A DNA stretch of 64,000 nucleotides, taken from contig JAPFBL010000116.1 of assembly GCA_026182355.1 (NCBI GenBank), forward strand, positions 248,001 to 312,000. Direction: 5' to 3'. This DNA comes from Hermatobates lingyangjiaoensis. Taxonomy: Eukaryota; Arthropoda; Insecta; Hemiptera; Hermatobatidae. Numbering within the stretch: position 1 is the stretch's first letter; the number at the start of each line of letters is the position of its first letter. The position numbers and the translations under genes are program-made. Below are positions 35,131 through 48,319 of the stretch, one piece after another. The notes beneath the pieces are model-generated. The model did no database searches. It saw nothing but the letters and a program-made list of their open reading frames with translations, and was not told the origin of the DNA.

Positions 35131-38100
35131 TAATGTGGATTCAGTATATAAATGTGTTACATGGAGAGTTGTAGAGGATCTTAACGGTTCACATTTATTA
35201 ACAGTAAATATTGAATGTCAAATACAATGCCTGAATTACAACGATCTGAATAGAAATTTTTAGCAGACAAAAATTTTTTATAATACAAAATACTCCAAAA
35301 AAAAGTACACTATTCTTTCAAAGCTTACTGCCCTATCATAAGAATAGAAGAAATTTAAATATGAAATTCGATGATTAAACCATTCTTCGATTTTTAGATT
35401 TCCTCCTCATGCTGACACATCCTCATGCTGCACGCACATGCAGATGGATGAAAGTATAATAATTTTTATTGTACTTAGAGGACATCAAAATACCTGTATG
35501 CATTTCTGTTGAAAACTCGATTTTGAAATTGAGACCTCAATGAAATACATTCGTTTCTCTATACTTCATTTATATAGTAAATTAACATATAAACATCATA
35601 GTGCCTTTGAAGTTTAGTGCTTAATAAAGTTAGTGCTTGTGGTTTTTGTGTAATATTACTCTCCAAAAATCGGAAATTTCTATAATTTTTTCCAAAACCA
35701 ACATATACAAATAAAAAGTTCGAGGTTTCGTCAGAAGAGGGAAAAATTTTACTTCTTTATTTTTTCTTATAATTATTTATAATAAACCTTTCCCAATAAG
35801 AGTCCATAACAGAAAGGAAATCTGTTGATTTCCACACAAGAACTATGGTGTGACTAAATTAATTTATAGAGTGATGAGATAATTTTGAAACTCTCATATA
35901 TATCCAGATACCGTTAAAAAAATATTAAAGAAAAATTATATGGAACTGAGTACCTGTAAGTCTGCCAACTTCAGTATAGATGTTTGTTATAATTACTTAC
36001 AGGAAACGTTTGCTAAGCAAAGTCAATGTTTCACGTAATTTATACTATTTATACATTTGTAAGTGAATTAGCTGTAATTTAATTGAAGCAATTAGATATG
36101 CCCAATTATCAATATTGGACAGAGCGTGACACACGTGGGTAGGTAGTTACTAACGTATTAACATATAGGAAACTAAAGAAAAGTTTTGGAAATATAGCCA
36201 AATTTATTCATACCTTCGATGTAACTATATATAAGAGAGGTACATTCATACAAAAAAAAAGGATTTTTTTTTGTTATTAGAGATAAAGTCATGGAACATT
36301 GAGAGTGAAAGGATGGAAGTAGAAGGATCAATATAAGAGCAGAGCCGGAGTTGATCCAGGTTATATTTAGAAAGAAAAAAAGAGAGATATCGACAAATTG
36401 AAATATAAGAAGTGATAAAGACAGGAATTGAGATATAGAGGCGGATTGGAAAAGGGAGTAAGTACAAATGAAAGCAGGTTATAGATTATAGAGGGAAAAT
36501 AAAATAACTACTAGGTAACCAAGAAAAAATATTAATTAATTCAATTTGTACTAGATTAATAGTAACTAAATACAATTTATTCAAATAATATAATTAAAGA
36601 AATTTTCAAAAAAAAATTTAACACTCATGTTCTCATTCAGGTTACATCAAAATTTGAAATTATAATAAGGTATGGTAGTTTGAGTGAATTGAAGTAATAT
36701 TTTATTTTAATTAATTTATCTAAATCAATTAAATATCCGATGTTAAAACTTAATGCCAAATTTGGGGATACCGATCTGATGATATACCTCTCTGAAAGGG
36801 AGGGTAGGTGCCAACATCAGCTAGTTTTTAATGTATAGTAAGCATGGTAAATAACTTAGAATCTCTTTTATGATGAAGGTAAAAGAAGGAAAGACCATCT
36901 TTTCGTCTTTTATTTTTACGACAAGCCGATTTGAAAGTTATTGATGGTATTGAAAAAAAACCCGCATTTTTAATTGCGTAAACTTATTTTTATCAATGAC
37001 CATATTTACAGAGTGTTAATGTCTTTTTAGTCGTACTACGGTTAAAAATTTATTACATTAAACTACTTCAAAAAATTTTAATCAAAAATTTATTTTAGAG
37101 GATAACTTCATTTCAGTGAACAAAAGTTTTTTAATATTTTTTTTATCGGTTAATACAACTCAAAAATATTTTTAATACGACATAGAAGTGCAAGAAAATG
37201 GTTTTGTGAAATCATAAAATGTACTATAGCACCCATTTTTGTCTATTTAATAAGGTATTCCACTCATTCACTATAAAGGTGATATTGTTTGGTATATAAT
37301 GACCCTTAAATTGGCGTGGCTTATATTCCAATTAGAATCTTTCAGAATCATACGTAAAACAAAAAATTTGCACTTTATTAAAATCTGATCTTTATAGTTA
37401 TTTAAAAAATCTAGAACCATTCTCTGTTAATCCTAGGCTGTTTCTTAATAATCTCAAAACTGCAATATTCTAGGGTTGGTAGTTCAAGAGAAAGAAATTG
37501 TGAATTACAATTACATTTCTGCGAAAAGTTAATTGCCCATGACAAAATAAACTTAAAAGGTTCTGATACATTTTAACAGATATATAAATTTGATCCATCA
37601 AACAGTGTAGACCGTAGGGTGAATACTAATTTTGAATACACACCCAAACACAAACACTGTAAAACATAAAACATCAAAGAAACGACAAAGTGGAGTTTTG
37701 GGGATCTCAACACACGTAATTTCGTTTAATCTCCAGATCAAATATCTTCATTATCGCTATAGTTTGCTTAGAGTAAGTAAGTAAGTATAGTGTACTTACA
37801 AACATAATAAGAATATATCTGTATATTTTCTTTAATTTCATGTTATACAAATTTAGGAGACATATGTTTCATAGTAGAGTGGAGGAGAGTGTGTATGTGC
37901 TTGTGTCTGTTATTTGTTTGTTGTGTTTGTGGAAGTGTGTGTCAGTGCTATTGTGTGACTGTGTGTGTGTTTGTATGTGTGTGGGGGATCGTGCGTTTGA
38001 AGATAATATGCTGATAATATCTTCAAAGGCATTCAGGTACACATATTAACAGAATTACAATGTCGCTGCAATACTGGGTCCGTCAATTTGCAATACTATT

Positions 38101-38928
38101 CGTATAGAATATATAATACTCCTTCACATTTAATCTTATTAATGACAACAATTTAAAATAAAAATTAAAACAAAATTTAAAAACTTAAAAAAAATATACT
38201 TTATTTAAAAAACTCAATAATAAAAATATATTGTTAAATATTAAGCTATCTAAAGCTTTCTAAAACATTCAATAGAATTTCATATTTCAACTGATTAAAA
38301 AACTTCTAATGCAATATAAAGGAGATATATAAACAAAAATTCTAACTACGTTTATGGAAGTAGTTTTAGTATCCATTAGTTGGAGTCGTGTTTTCGTGTT
38401 TAGGTGCCAGTGTTAATGGTGCCATCAGAATATTATGCACTACTACAAACTTTCTATAATCACACCAAAGTTTCAAATGATACTATCTGGTGACTCAGTC
38501 CATCAAACTTTCCAAAAGAATATGGTAGTATTATACCCTTTTACGTAAAAGCCTTTATTAGAGCTTATTACATCCGTTATAGTATAATGGTCACGAAATG
38601 AAATTCAGAAAAAGAGCTTAATAAATATTTCTCATGTGCAGAGTGATATTTGGAAGAAAATTATAAATGTATTTAATTTAAAAATGAGTCTTTGTTATGT
38701 TTCTGTCTATGTGTCACAGTTCATTTTAAGTGTATATATATATATCAGCTCAAAAACACCACCGTTTCCGGCGTGCTTGGTCGCCCATTCTCTTTTCTCC
38801 TGAAGACGGATCATCCAAAAATTTGAGTTTGTAAGTGTGTCTCTTTCTCTGTGTTGCTTTTCTTCGTTTTTGAGCAGATTTGCGTCTAGTTTGGATCGTT
38901 TGTTTCGAATTTTGAGTGATATATATAT
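35131..38928. other. AT-rich stretch with simple repeats and one PLE-like motif
   Basis: A purine-rich low-complexity run lies near 36280-36460. A CTGATGATATACCTCTC motif (36776-36815) is related to 26040-26085. A TG-rich tract lies at 37880-37985. No gene recognised. Confidence 0.5.
37880..37985 (+). repeat. TG-rich simple repeat
   Basis: Interrupted GTGTGT and TGTTTGTTG units; the overlapping frame is a by-product. Confidence 0.7.
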
Positions 38929-39205
38929 ATCAATGATCAAACCACAATAAGAAAATGGGAAATTGTGGTTTGATCATTGATTGTTATTTCACGTGTTTAT
39001 GTGAAATCTTTTATATATATATATATATATATAGATCAAACCACAATATAAAAAGTGAAAAAAGACCAAGAACTTTTAACCGTAACAAGTTGTACGGTTG
39101 GGTTTTTGACGACTCTGACGAAGACTGCTTGTTACGTTTGAAAGACCTTAGTATTTTTTTCCTTTTCATATTTGTGGTTTGATCATTGATTGTTATTTCA
39201 GTGTT
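38929..39205. repeat. cluster of PLE family A tails in inverted arrangement
   Basis: A near-perfect palindrome at 38930-38982 is made of TCAATGATCAAACCACAAT and its inverse. It runs through the TTTCACGTGTTTATGTGAAATC block into a TA tract (about 39010-39035). Then comes a decayed minus-strand tail (39036-39095) facing a plus-strand tail with CTGACGA at 39115-39121 and GAAA at 39140-39143. At least four tail ends are packed here, suggesting repeated insertion or rearrangement. Confidence 0.6.
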
Positions 39206-40159
39206 TGTGTGTGTGTGTGTTAGTGTGTATGATACAACGGAGTGGGAGAGTGAATGTGCATGAATAGTCGACAATGGATTATTTTTTAGTAAAAATGTTG
39301 CTTTTAGGATTCCTTGCATGAAGTATTAAATATGAACAAATACAGCATACCAACTGACTTGAGGTCTGGAGTATCCCCAAACACTCAGGTTTTATTTTCA
39401 TCAGTTAGCAATAAAGACAGTTCAATCATGTATGTACATCATATTATGTATCATGTAGTTCATCCTTGGCGTTCCAATCACAGGGCTAATGTTATACAAT
39501 CAATTTTATAATTATTATATTTATCGAAACACATTAATTTGGAATTGGAAGTAAATCATCACTACAACTTCAATGGCCAGAACTATAAATAAATCTCTAT
39601 TAAATAACATTTTTCATATATAATTAGAACTCTGATTCAATGAATTTAAATAATTTGTACAAATTATCAATTAAACATAAAAAAGAATGCATCTTTATGA
39701 ATATAAACTATTAATTTAAAGTATGATAATAATTTTGTGCAAGCTTTAATTAGATTATCTGCAGAGATAAAGGTTAGTGTGGTGCATTTGCGTGCCAAGT
39801 CACAATATTGCCTTCGCTAAAACAGGCTGTAATTTTCCTATCAGACACGCGAAATTACCTCTTTTCCTCCTGTCCTTTTTACGAAGAGTATAATTGTTAT
39901 CACCCATGAGGACAACTATGAAACTCAATCTAATACCAACAAACTGCCATCGAATTCATTGACTAAAACCATGTCGAAGAGAAAACTTTCTTTTTTTACA
40001 TTTATGGGATTATTTCATCATTAAGCATGCTTAATGCAAATTATTAATACAATATAATTGCAATATAATATAAACACAATATAATAAATATTATACTTAT
40101 TATAAATACAATATTTATAAAATTATAAATATAATTTGTTTTATATTTATTATTTGGCA
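39206..40159. other. non-coding stretch, one G+C-rich patch
   Basis: A short (GT)n run at 39206-39228. The region 39750-39985 is G+C-richer with TGATTTA-free, non-open sequence such as GTGCCAAGTCACAATATTGCC and may be a conserved non-coding element. No gene recognised. Confidence 0.4.
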
Positions 40160-40425
40160 ACCCATTTTAGTAATGGGTGAGCCACAGAACCTGTTAATTC
40201 AACATTGGAAGTAAAAACTTTTCCTCACTAAAATGTATTTAGAGTTGGGATCTTTAACGAGTACCTAAAATCTTTCATGCTCGGGACCGATGGCTTAACA
40301 TCCTGATTAAGAAACGATGTGCTCAGATTTCTTTACCTCCCGTATGAATAAATCAAAGGCCAGAGTGGGTATGGAACCCTGGATCTATCTGTCCAGAGGT
40401 GAGCACGCTAACCTGGCCCCCTAAA
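40160..40425 (-). mobile_element. tRNA-derived SINE
   Basis: Read on the minus strand: head GCCAGGTTAGCGTGCTCACC (A-box region), B box GGTTCCATACC near 40380-40370, CCTTTGATTTATTCATACGG, a GATGTTAAGCCATCGG block, GTACTCGTTAAAGATCCC, CTCTAAATACATTTTAGTG and the ACCCATTACT end. The GTACTC...GATCCC and CTCTAAAT blocks are shared with the SINE at 17231. One B-box base differs from consensus. Confidence 0.7.
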
Positions 40426-41191
40426 TACTTGAGTGTTACTACTACTATTTTAGTCAATATCAAGATAGTCACTGAAGTAACTTTAAAACTTCCCAATTTA
40501 CTCATCAAATCAAAGTATTCATAGTAAGGTATCTTATATTTTTGACGTCTGATTATAATGACAAACATAAATATTCCAGGTGTTAACAAACTGTATTGAA
40601 CCTAGTATGACTGTTTTAGTTATTTGTTCTGATTTGTATGGATTTGCTTAATAGATTTTGGTAGTTTTAAAAAAAAAGAACGTTTATGCTGAACTGGTGA
40701 ATTAAAACGTTCAACCTCAACATGTTATAACGAATAGTTGAAACCATCGAAAAGATGGACTAAAAGAGTGGACCATAACTTGACTTGTTTATTGAACACG
40801 AACTATATTACACTACCCAAAGATGAATGATTATTCAAGTCATTACTATATTGCATGAATAATTAGAAAATTATAGATAGCAGTGATTTTTGTTAACGAT
40901 TCTATTTGGACTGTGATTTCATGTCAAATAATATATATTATTGAAATCAAACTAACAGTCAAATTAACTTGCGCAGACTCTAAATAAGCGAAATATCGTA
41001 TATAAAACAGAAAAACCCATATACAAATATGTATATTCACTATAGAATAGAAAAGAGAGGGAAACCAAGCACGCCGGAGATGTAAGGGCAAAGTAAAAGA
41101 ACACGGTCAAACAAAGCTAAGCAGATTCCAATAATTCTATCATGTCGTCCTTGGGAATTGAAGAAAAGAAGAACCGGCTGGCAACAACAAC

Positions 41192-41194
<3 letters not shown>
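40426..41194. other. AT-rich non-coding stretch
   Basis: Nothing recognised. Confidence 0.6.

Positions 41195-41276
<82 letters not shown>
41195..41276. repeat. compound (AC)n(AT)n microsatellite
   Basis: About 37 bases of CA repeat pass directly into about 45 bases of TA repeat, immediately before a PLE family B tail. Confidence 0.9.
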
Positions 41277-41282
<6 letters not shown>

Positions 41283-41389
41283 GAATTTAAAAAAGAACAC
41301 ATAGAAAGGAAACCACTGAACTCACTACTATATTTCGATGTCCTCGTCTTCAGGAAAAGAAGTGAATCGCTCCAAAGGCTGATAACGAC
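41277..41389 (-). repeat. PLE family B tail, copy 1
   Basis: Identical to 55557-55668 except for one extra A in an A run. On the minus strand it carries CTGAAGA at 41353-41347 and GAAA at 41336-41333. It abuts a TA tract on its 3' side, as does the other copy. Confidence 0.7.
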
Positions 41390-41395
41390 TCCTTT

Positions 41396-41411
41396 GGATA
41401 TATATATATCG

Positions 41412-41458
<47 letters not shown>
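41396..41458. repeat. (TA)n microsatellite between two PLE tails
   Basis: Interrupted once by a TCGGG. It separates the minus-strand tail on the left from the plus-strand tail on the right. Confidence 0.9.
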
Positions 41459-41461
<3 letters not shown>

Positions 41462-41530
41462 ATGACGACGGATGTCGAAATATCGAAGTGAGTTCTGTAG
41501 TGTCTTTCTGTGTTATCGGGACTCGGTCAG
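41459..41530 (+). repeat. PLE tail related to family B
   Basis: Plus-strand CGATGACGACGGATGTC then GAAATATCGAAGTGAGTTC, matching the family B layout with the first core base changed (CCGATGA). Opposite in orientation to the copy at 41277-41389. Confidence 0.5.
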
Positions 41531-41582
41531 TTCTAACCCGATAAACTTTAGTTTTGTTTCTATTCCACGGTCAATACTATTA

Positions 41583-41607
41583 TCAATATATATATATATA
41601 TATATCC
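41583..41607. repeat. (TA)n microsatellite
   Basis: A short pure TA run upstream of a family A tail. Confidence 0.85.
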
Positions 41608-41639
41608 CATTAATAAGCTTACACAATGAGGACGTGAAA

Positions 41640-41772
41640 TAAAAATCAACCTTCAAACCACAGTAAGATTTCAGTTGACATTTGGCTCTGACGAAGACGA
41701 TTTGCTGCAGTTGAAAAGTTTAAAGATCTTAATGTTATTTTTTATTTCCTACCGTGGTTCGGACGTTGTATA
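41640..41772. repeat. PLE family A tail with facing remnant
   Basis: The left part (TCAACCTTCAAACCACAGTAAG) is the outer end of a minus-strand tail; the right part is a plus-strand tail with CTGACGA at 41688-41694, GAAA at 41713-41716, and the ACCGTGGTTCGGACGTTG outer block. Confidence 0.5.
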
Positions 41773-44700
41773 TACCAGTGAAAAAGGTGGTCCATAGCAT
41801 AGGACTCTAAACAAAAAAACCGTCCTATGATATTGATATCTTGAAAAAGGGTCGATCATCAGGAGAGAATCAAATAGAGAGATTAGTGAGGACTGGGGTA
41901 GTAATTTGATATATACAAACAGAGAGAGTCCTTGATACATCAGATTGAATATATCTATTTTATTTTTTCTTTGATGTTTCCTTGATGATTAACTGGCCTT
42001 CAGAATATCAATAGATAATTCTGTTCTGATCTATACTTTGAGTAATTCATAGGTTTTTTATGCTTTATATAATAGGTATGAAGCTTCAACAAATTTTAAA
42101 TTAACTAGCACAATATAATTTAAAAATATTATTTATTAGCTACAAAAAAAATAACTCGACGGTTCTATTCCTGATCTAAGATGATAACTACTCTCTGCTA
42201 TCAGATAGTGTTTATACAATATCTTTGGATAGACGTAAAACAATCTTAATATATATTCTGATTACACACGACTTTCGTAACTTCTGAAAAATACAATATT
42301 TATTTGCTTCAATATACAAATACCTCGGGATCACTAGTTAAATTTGGTATTAATATCATAATATATAGCGATTATATTAATGAAGAAAATATCCATTAAA
42401 TTTGCTTTCATCTGTGGAATTCATTAATTTACGAATGATTGGCATTTTCACAAAGTTTCATTTGGATTCAAAATGAATAATTCCAATTTCAATTCATTTT
42501 TATTTAGCCTGGAATATTTACGGAATGCATATCAATATCATAGGTTGTAGTATCTAAGCTTCATAATTTTTGTAGTAAAACATATTTCATAATCTGTTTC
42601 ATCAGGTAAACTCTGGTCCAGCCCTGGACGTCAACTCAGGTTGAAGCGTTCGAATGTCATTTCTACCTTTTGTGTAAACACCTTTCTGAAATATTTGATT
42701 TAAAAATGATTGATGACTGATACATGTCTACTATAGTTGTAGTTTCACTGAACGCGAGGATTGTGAGATAGAAATGGCCGTTTGACCATAAGCTTAAAAT
42801 TATGGAATGATATGTTATAAGGAGCAGTACGCTCCGTCAGCACTTTGCTTTATGAATAGTACAATGTATATACTAATAGTTTATTGCTAGGCGAAGTAAA
42901 CATAAATAACACACACATACATACATGCATACACACACAGACACTTCGCAGTAGCACCTAGGAACACAGAAGGCGAAACACCAAATATCTTAATATTGCA
43001 AAAATAGTTTACCAGTGATGTAAATCTGTCCAGAACTGTTGCTATAGTCTGAAAATTCGTTTATAATGGGATTAGACTGTTAATAATTTTATTTTCAGTA
43101 CAATTGTGGTTTATTGGATTAAGAGTTATAATGTTTATAATACAAACTTATATCTATATGCATAATGATATACAATATAAGCTTAAACAGACCTCACGTT
43201 GGGTCGTTAGTATTTGTTTGTAATGTACACAAGTTGTAATATGGAGTTAATGATTAGCCTGGCATATAATTGTATTGTTTTTGTTGGTCGTTTTCGACAG
43301 CACCAGAGCTTAATGTAGAATCAATGAGTAGACCTTCAATTAAATATTTTATTCCCATCAAAAATAAACTTGAGATCATAGTGCTTCTTTCTAGTCCACT
43401 ATCATTTGACTCTTAGTCTTTCTTGTTATTCTAGGAGTGGTAAATAGATAATTTGTTAATTGGCACTAATTTTTCTTTCTTCTTCTTCTTTTTCTCATCT
43501 TTTGAATCTCTATTTCTCTGTCAATGAGCTTAAGCCTTGAAAAATTTAGAGCTCACAATAAGTTTTTCCAGAGGTTTTGGTATTTTTGTAACTGCCGAAC
43601 AGATAAAAGCTGTGTCATTTTCTCAAATCTATGACCTATGCAACGTCCTACTTGGAAGTTGTTCAATATTAATAAATTTAATGAAAATGACGATAATTTG
43701 CTTTTACGAATGTGTTACCGTTTGTAACTGATGCCAGAGTTACTCTATTTTTTTTCTTACGCTTTATGTAGTCTCAATTGTAAATTGCCAAATTTCACTG
43801 GCATGACCAATGAACCTGACCTTGCGGCCAGGAACTTATCATTGAGTACAAAGTAAACATTATTTTTAGCTCACATAATAATTACATATTCCACTTGGTC
43901 CAGTAATGATAATTCAAGTTTTCAAATTAAGTATAAGAAGTTCATTTTTGTGAGATAACAATTCTTGAAATTTGCGAGATCAAGAAATTCAAATAACTCT
44001 GTTTACCAAAGTTTCTATCATTTTTCAGCCTTTCATGTAAACATTAGCTAATATTTATAATAGTCCCTCCTTTTCTTTTCAATGTTAGCTATACAACAAA
44101 ACTTCAGCTAAGATCTAGTGTTGTGGGTTTACTGTCTACTTATTTCCCTACCGTAACAGTCATTTCCTGTGACTTAGTACCCTCTCTGCTTCCTAACTGT
44201 AAATTCATATATTTCCCAGACACTTCCTATGTGACTCTATTTTTGTATGACTTAATGTTATAGAGTTTGTACAATCGTGGTTTGATACTCAAAGACAAAT
44301 ATCATATATCAATAACTCTTGGATATTGTCTTTGTTTGAAAATAAAAATCTTCCATCTTGTTCTACTATGAAAGATATGCAGGATCCCCAAGCGGTTGGA
44401 ACAGGAAAAGAATCAACACACTGAGGCTTTCCCAATGGGATCGACTCTGATTCTAGACATTTTTCTAGTACTATGAAAATGAAAAGTGATTAGTAGGCGT
44501 AAATAAATACAGTGAACATTATGATTATTGACATAAGATACCAAACAATTAAAAATGTAGTAAAAGGGATTTTTAGAGACAAAAAAGTTTCTTATTGCAT
44601 ACAGTTTATAAAATCTTTAAAGTGCCTGTCATTAATCGGATAGAAATAAAATATGTTTCAGTTATTTGCAGCACTGGTGGCAGCTGGATAAACATGTCCG

Positions 44701-45041
44701 TTAATAAGCTAATAAATTAAACCAACAGAAATCATGGTGACATGCCAAAAGTCACGTGACTACCAAATTAAAGTACAATGCTTCTATTCTTCAACATAGT
44801 AGTCATAAATGTTGAATAATTACAGAATATAACATGAAACAAGCTGTGCTAAGAAAAACCTTATACTGTTTGCTTAATGCGAACAACGTAATCAACCATT
44901 TTTATTGTTTGTTTCAATTTTAAAAACTCATTGAAAAAACAAAGTAATAGAAAACCCATACACCTATAAAATTCTGATGACAAATGTTTATTTGTTTTCT
45001 TGCCACCATGAAGTATCTGAAATTTATAAAAAAATTCGTAA
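41773..45041. other. AT-rich non-coding stretch
   Basis: No supportable gene. A short CA-rich run lies at 42905-42945. The frame at 43537-43731 has no recognised domain. A patch at 44375-44460 is G+C-richer without box motifs. Confidence 0.5.
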
Positions 45042-45110
45042 TTTTGTGGGATTCGAACCCAAGACCTTTGCATTGGAAATCCAGAGTGCTACGCTCTCGG
45101 CTATGGGGTC
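45042..45110 (-). mobile_element. tRNA-like SINE head or tRNA pseudogene
   Basis: Minus strand begins GACCCCATAGCCGAGAGCGT (A-box region), with B box GGTTCGAATCC at 45059-45049 and a 4-bp T stem (TGGG/CCCA). The anticodon stem is mispaired and the 5' GACCCCA has no partner after the T arm, so it is not a functional tRNA. The following A/T-rich sequence fits a SINE body, but no second copy is in the window. Confidence 0.6.
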
Positions 45111-45576
45111 TTTCTCACAATATATTTCCAAAACCTGATGCAAATGTTTTGTAAGTCAACTAATGATGAAGCCTTGGATGTTGGGCACAGGTGAAACTTG
45201 TAATGCCTGTTAATTTCAGTTTATACTGGTCCATTCAAATAAATATTAAAGAATACTGTGAGTAATATATGATTTTACAAATAGCGACATTAAAAAGAAA
45301 GAAGGATGAAAAATACATTCTCTCAACATAAGTCAGGTAAAATTACTGACTCCAGATTTAAAAACTATTTCTATTATAGAATAAACCTAACTATTTTTTT
45401 CTAGGAAACATATTAGTCCAATTTTTGGAATCTTATTGTTTTTTAGACAATGTTTTTTTAATGCAAGTATTTACTTTTAATTCTTGGTGCTACCCTCTGC
45501 ACTAAGGGGACTTTTTACACTTCACTACCAAAACATAATCATGTATTCAAAAAAAGAGCTCCTGTCATGTTTTTGA
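45111..45576. other. non-coding stretch
   Basis: No feature recognised. Confidence 0.5.
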
Positions 45577-45905
45577 GAAATGCTGATCTACCGCGATTAT
45601 ATAATGAAACAATGCTAATAACTGAGGAGCTTTAAGATAAAGTTATTGTTTTGTTAAATTATCCCATCACGGTTTCAAGGGGAAATAATTTTAACTTCAT
45701 GATTGAAATTTGTTTTTATCTAAAGAGGGTAATATTTCTTTTTCAAAGATTCAATTTCCAATTCAGTTAGCAATTGTTATAATTATTGATAAGTCTCAAG
45801 AAGAGACTCTACAGAAAGTTTTAGATCATTCAGGTCCAGCAGTATTTCAACATGGCCAATTACATGTTGCTCTCAGTAGAGTCCCTTATAACTTTTTTCT
45901 GCATT
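45577..45905 (+). pseudogene. Helitron-type PIF1-like helicase fragment, copy 2
   Basis: Plus-strand counterpart of 10570-10885. It reads LPRLYNETMLITEEL, a stop, then DKVIVLL; later FQHGQLHVALSRV (motif VI region) after IDKSQEETLQKVLDH (motif V region, K for the usual H or N). The open frame 45710-45970 covers only the last part. In-frame stops and frameshifts show decay, but motif VI is better kept than in copy 1. Confidence 0.7.
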
Positions 45906-47017
45906 CACGTGAACATGATTGCATTAAAAAGGAAGGTGATGGATGGCCCAGCGGCTCACAGGTAGTCTAGTTATTTATCAGTAGATATAAACATATTGAA
46001 TTAACAATATGATTAGCTTTTAGAAAAGAACAAAAGTAGTAAATGAAAAAGATATGTTAATAATGAAGAATTTAACATAGAATTGTTCTTATTTTGTGTT
46101 CTATATTTCTATTCGTCAGTGAATGTTTGTAGCACTATAGCAGTGAATCTATGCTGAACTACAAGTTTCTATAAATTAAGAGGATTGCACAATGTTTTAT
46201 TTTTAGACGCCTAATAGAGTTGTGGCAACTTAACAACAAGATTGAAATAAAGACGGCCAACAAAGTAAATGCAATCACTGTCGTAAAGTTGTTTTAATTG
46301 GTAAAGACTTAAATATTTAAACGAGATGTACTTTGCAGTGATCAAGAGCCCCACCCATCTCGTTACCATACATTAAACCTTCGCATTAGCCCAAGCCAAA
46401 TAGACTAATTACGCATGTAAATCTTCATAACTATTTCTCCTTTCACCCTTTTAGCACTAAGTGAAATAACTCAAACAGCTTGAAATCCAACTCCAACTAG
46501 AACTCCTCTCTGATATTTAATCCTACATAAAAATCGTCACTACAAATCAGGCCCTACTTTTTTAATATACCAACTTCATAATTGCAAACTTTATTATTAC
46601 TAATTATATATGCTGAAAACATGGTTATCAACAAATAAATTTAATATTTTTTTAAAGTTACCAAAAGGCTGCTGTGAATAAAATGTCATTTAGTTGGCTG
46701 TCTTAGTTGGTACGATGTTTTCTCCGCTTGTCCGGCCACCGATATAATGATCTGTTCTACTGTACTTCTGTAATGAGCTGTTCTAGTGTGCAAAGTACTT
46801 GGTGTTTATATTACCTCCTGTGTTTACATTGAGTTGCTCCTGTATCTTATAATATATGTTTTTTTTATTATATGCATAACAGAATGTAAGAAACGGTTTT
46901 ATGTTAAATATTTGTTATAAGTGTATCCCCTACATAGGTATTAATTGAAATTCACTTATTTGGTTACGTTATTTATAGAATTTTCACTCAAACGAATTTA
47001 ATTAACTCTTTTCATCA
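45906..47017. other. non-coding stretch with a G+C-richer patch
   Basis: 46320-46570 is G+C-richer, lacks an open frame, and contains CCCACCCATCTCGTTACCAT and GACTAATTACGC; a candidate conserved element only. Nothing else recognised. Confidence 0.4.
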
Positions 47018-47350
47018 AATATTTTAATATATATTTCATACAGTCCTTTTCAATTAACAATAATACAAAGACCTTGTAAGTAAATGAAGTAACCAACACG
47101 CTTCAAGAGATAATATAACTAGCAATAATACAAAGACCTTGTAAGTAAATGAAGTAACCAACACGCTTCAAGAGATAATATAACTAGCAATAATACAATT
47201 AAATGAGTTATTGTTTAAGATTAATAGGGTTTGAATGTGTCACTAGTTCAAAATTTTAATTATGCATTTCATACAGTCTTTGACATTCACAATAATACAA
47301 AGACTCTTGTATTTAATGAATAACCACAGTTCAAGAAAATATATCAAAAT
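47018..47350 (+). repeat. tandem duplication: two identical 65-bp units plus diverged copy
   Basis: Unit 1 at 47058-47122 and unit 2 at 47123-47187 are identical over 65 bases; a partial third starts at 47188. A diverged relative (CAATAATACAAAGACT...) begins at 47290, and both are preceded by TTTCATACAGTC, so an older, larger duplication of about 230 bases underlies the recent 65-bp one. Confidence 0.8.
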
Positions 47351-47573
47351 TACAATTTAAAGATTATTTTTAAATTATAGGCTTGAGTGTTCACTGTGAA
47401 AAATTATCATAGCAGTTTCTACAAGTAGGATCTGTTAATAATTCATAACAATTTAAATTTGTCATTGATATTATTTTGGAACTTGAGTGTTGAGTGACAT
47501 AAATATCAACAGTTCCTTCAACAGTAGAAAATATGTTATCGAAATTTTCTGTATATTGGAACTTATTAACAAA

Positions 47574-47645
47574 AATAGTTTCACAATGATTTTACTTCAA
47601 AATAAAAAAAATAGTTTCACAATGATTTTACTTCAAAATTAGAAT
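47574..47645 (+). repeat. 36-bp tandem duplication
   Basis: AATAGTTTCACAATGATTTT plus ACTTCAAAAT occurs at 47574 and again at 47610, separated by an A run. Confidence 0.75.
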
Positions 47646-48319
47646 AAAAATAAAATACAATTTAAATTTAGAAATACATTTTATTATAAAATTTAAAATA
47701 GAAAAATTTTAAAATTAATTTTGCGAAATGTTTTATATAATTTGTTCAGACATAGTAACTTAATTTTTATTTCTATAAGTTATTGAGTTGAATGTTGTTT
47801 AACCCAAAATCCTCCAATAAATTAATTTCTATGTACTTCATGATTAGTCACAAATGTAGTGATATGTATTTCCGGAAACTTCATCAATTCTATGAACTTG
47901 TAAAATAAATATGGGTATATCACAAATATTTCTTTAAAGTACTACTTATAAAATATGTATATTTTAAAAAACTACAGCCGCTCTTACACTTTTACTAAAG
48001 GCTTGATCTCAAGGTGTGAAAGTTAAGCCATTCGTTGTTGCTTTCATCAATTTTCAGTTTTGTTTGTTTTTGGTTTTTCAATCTTATGGAGGCTATCTGT
48101 GTTTGGACTTGTTCAAAATCGACATATATTGCTTATAACATGTATAACGAACAGCACTTCGTTTAAATATGAAACTGCACATCAGACAGATAATAATTTA
48201 TCCACTCTTCTGATAGTTTTAATCGTGACAAATCCTTAAGGTTAATATTTATCAAACGTTTGTTTAGATAAGCAAACGCTTTCAGTCTAAACGTCTACTT
48301 CCGTTGGTAAGTGTGGAAT
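47646..48319. other. AT-rich non-coding stretch
   Basis: No feature recognised. Confidence 0.55.

Noticed and set aside
36776..36815. CTGATGATATACC motif as a working hammerhead
   Set aside because: The GAAA sits inside the possible loop and the layout does not fit; kept only as a repeat related to 26040-26085.
41142..41465. 107-residue ORF rich in HTHTHT and IYIYIY
   Set aside because: Translation of CA and TA microsatellites plus a PLE tail.
45042..45110. Functional tRNA gene
   Set aside because: A and B boxes are present but the acceptor has no partner and the anticodon stem is mispaired.
47018..47350. CRISPR-like array
   Set aside because: Units are directly adjacent without spacers and the host is an animal; this is a tandem duplication.
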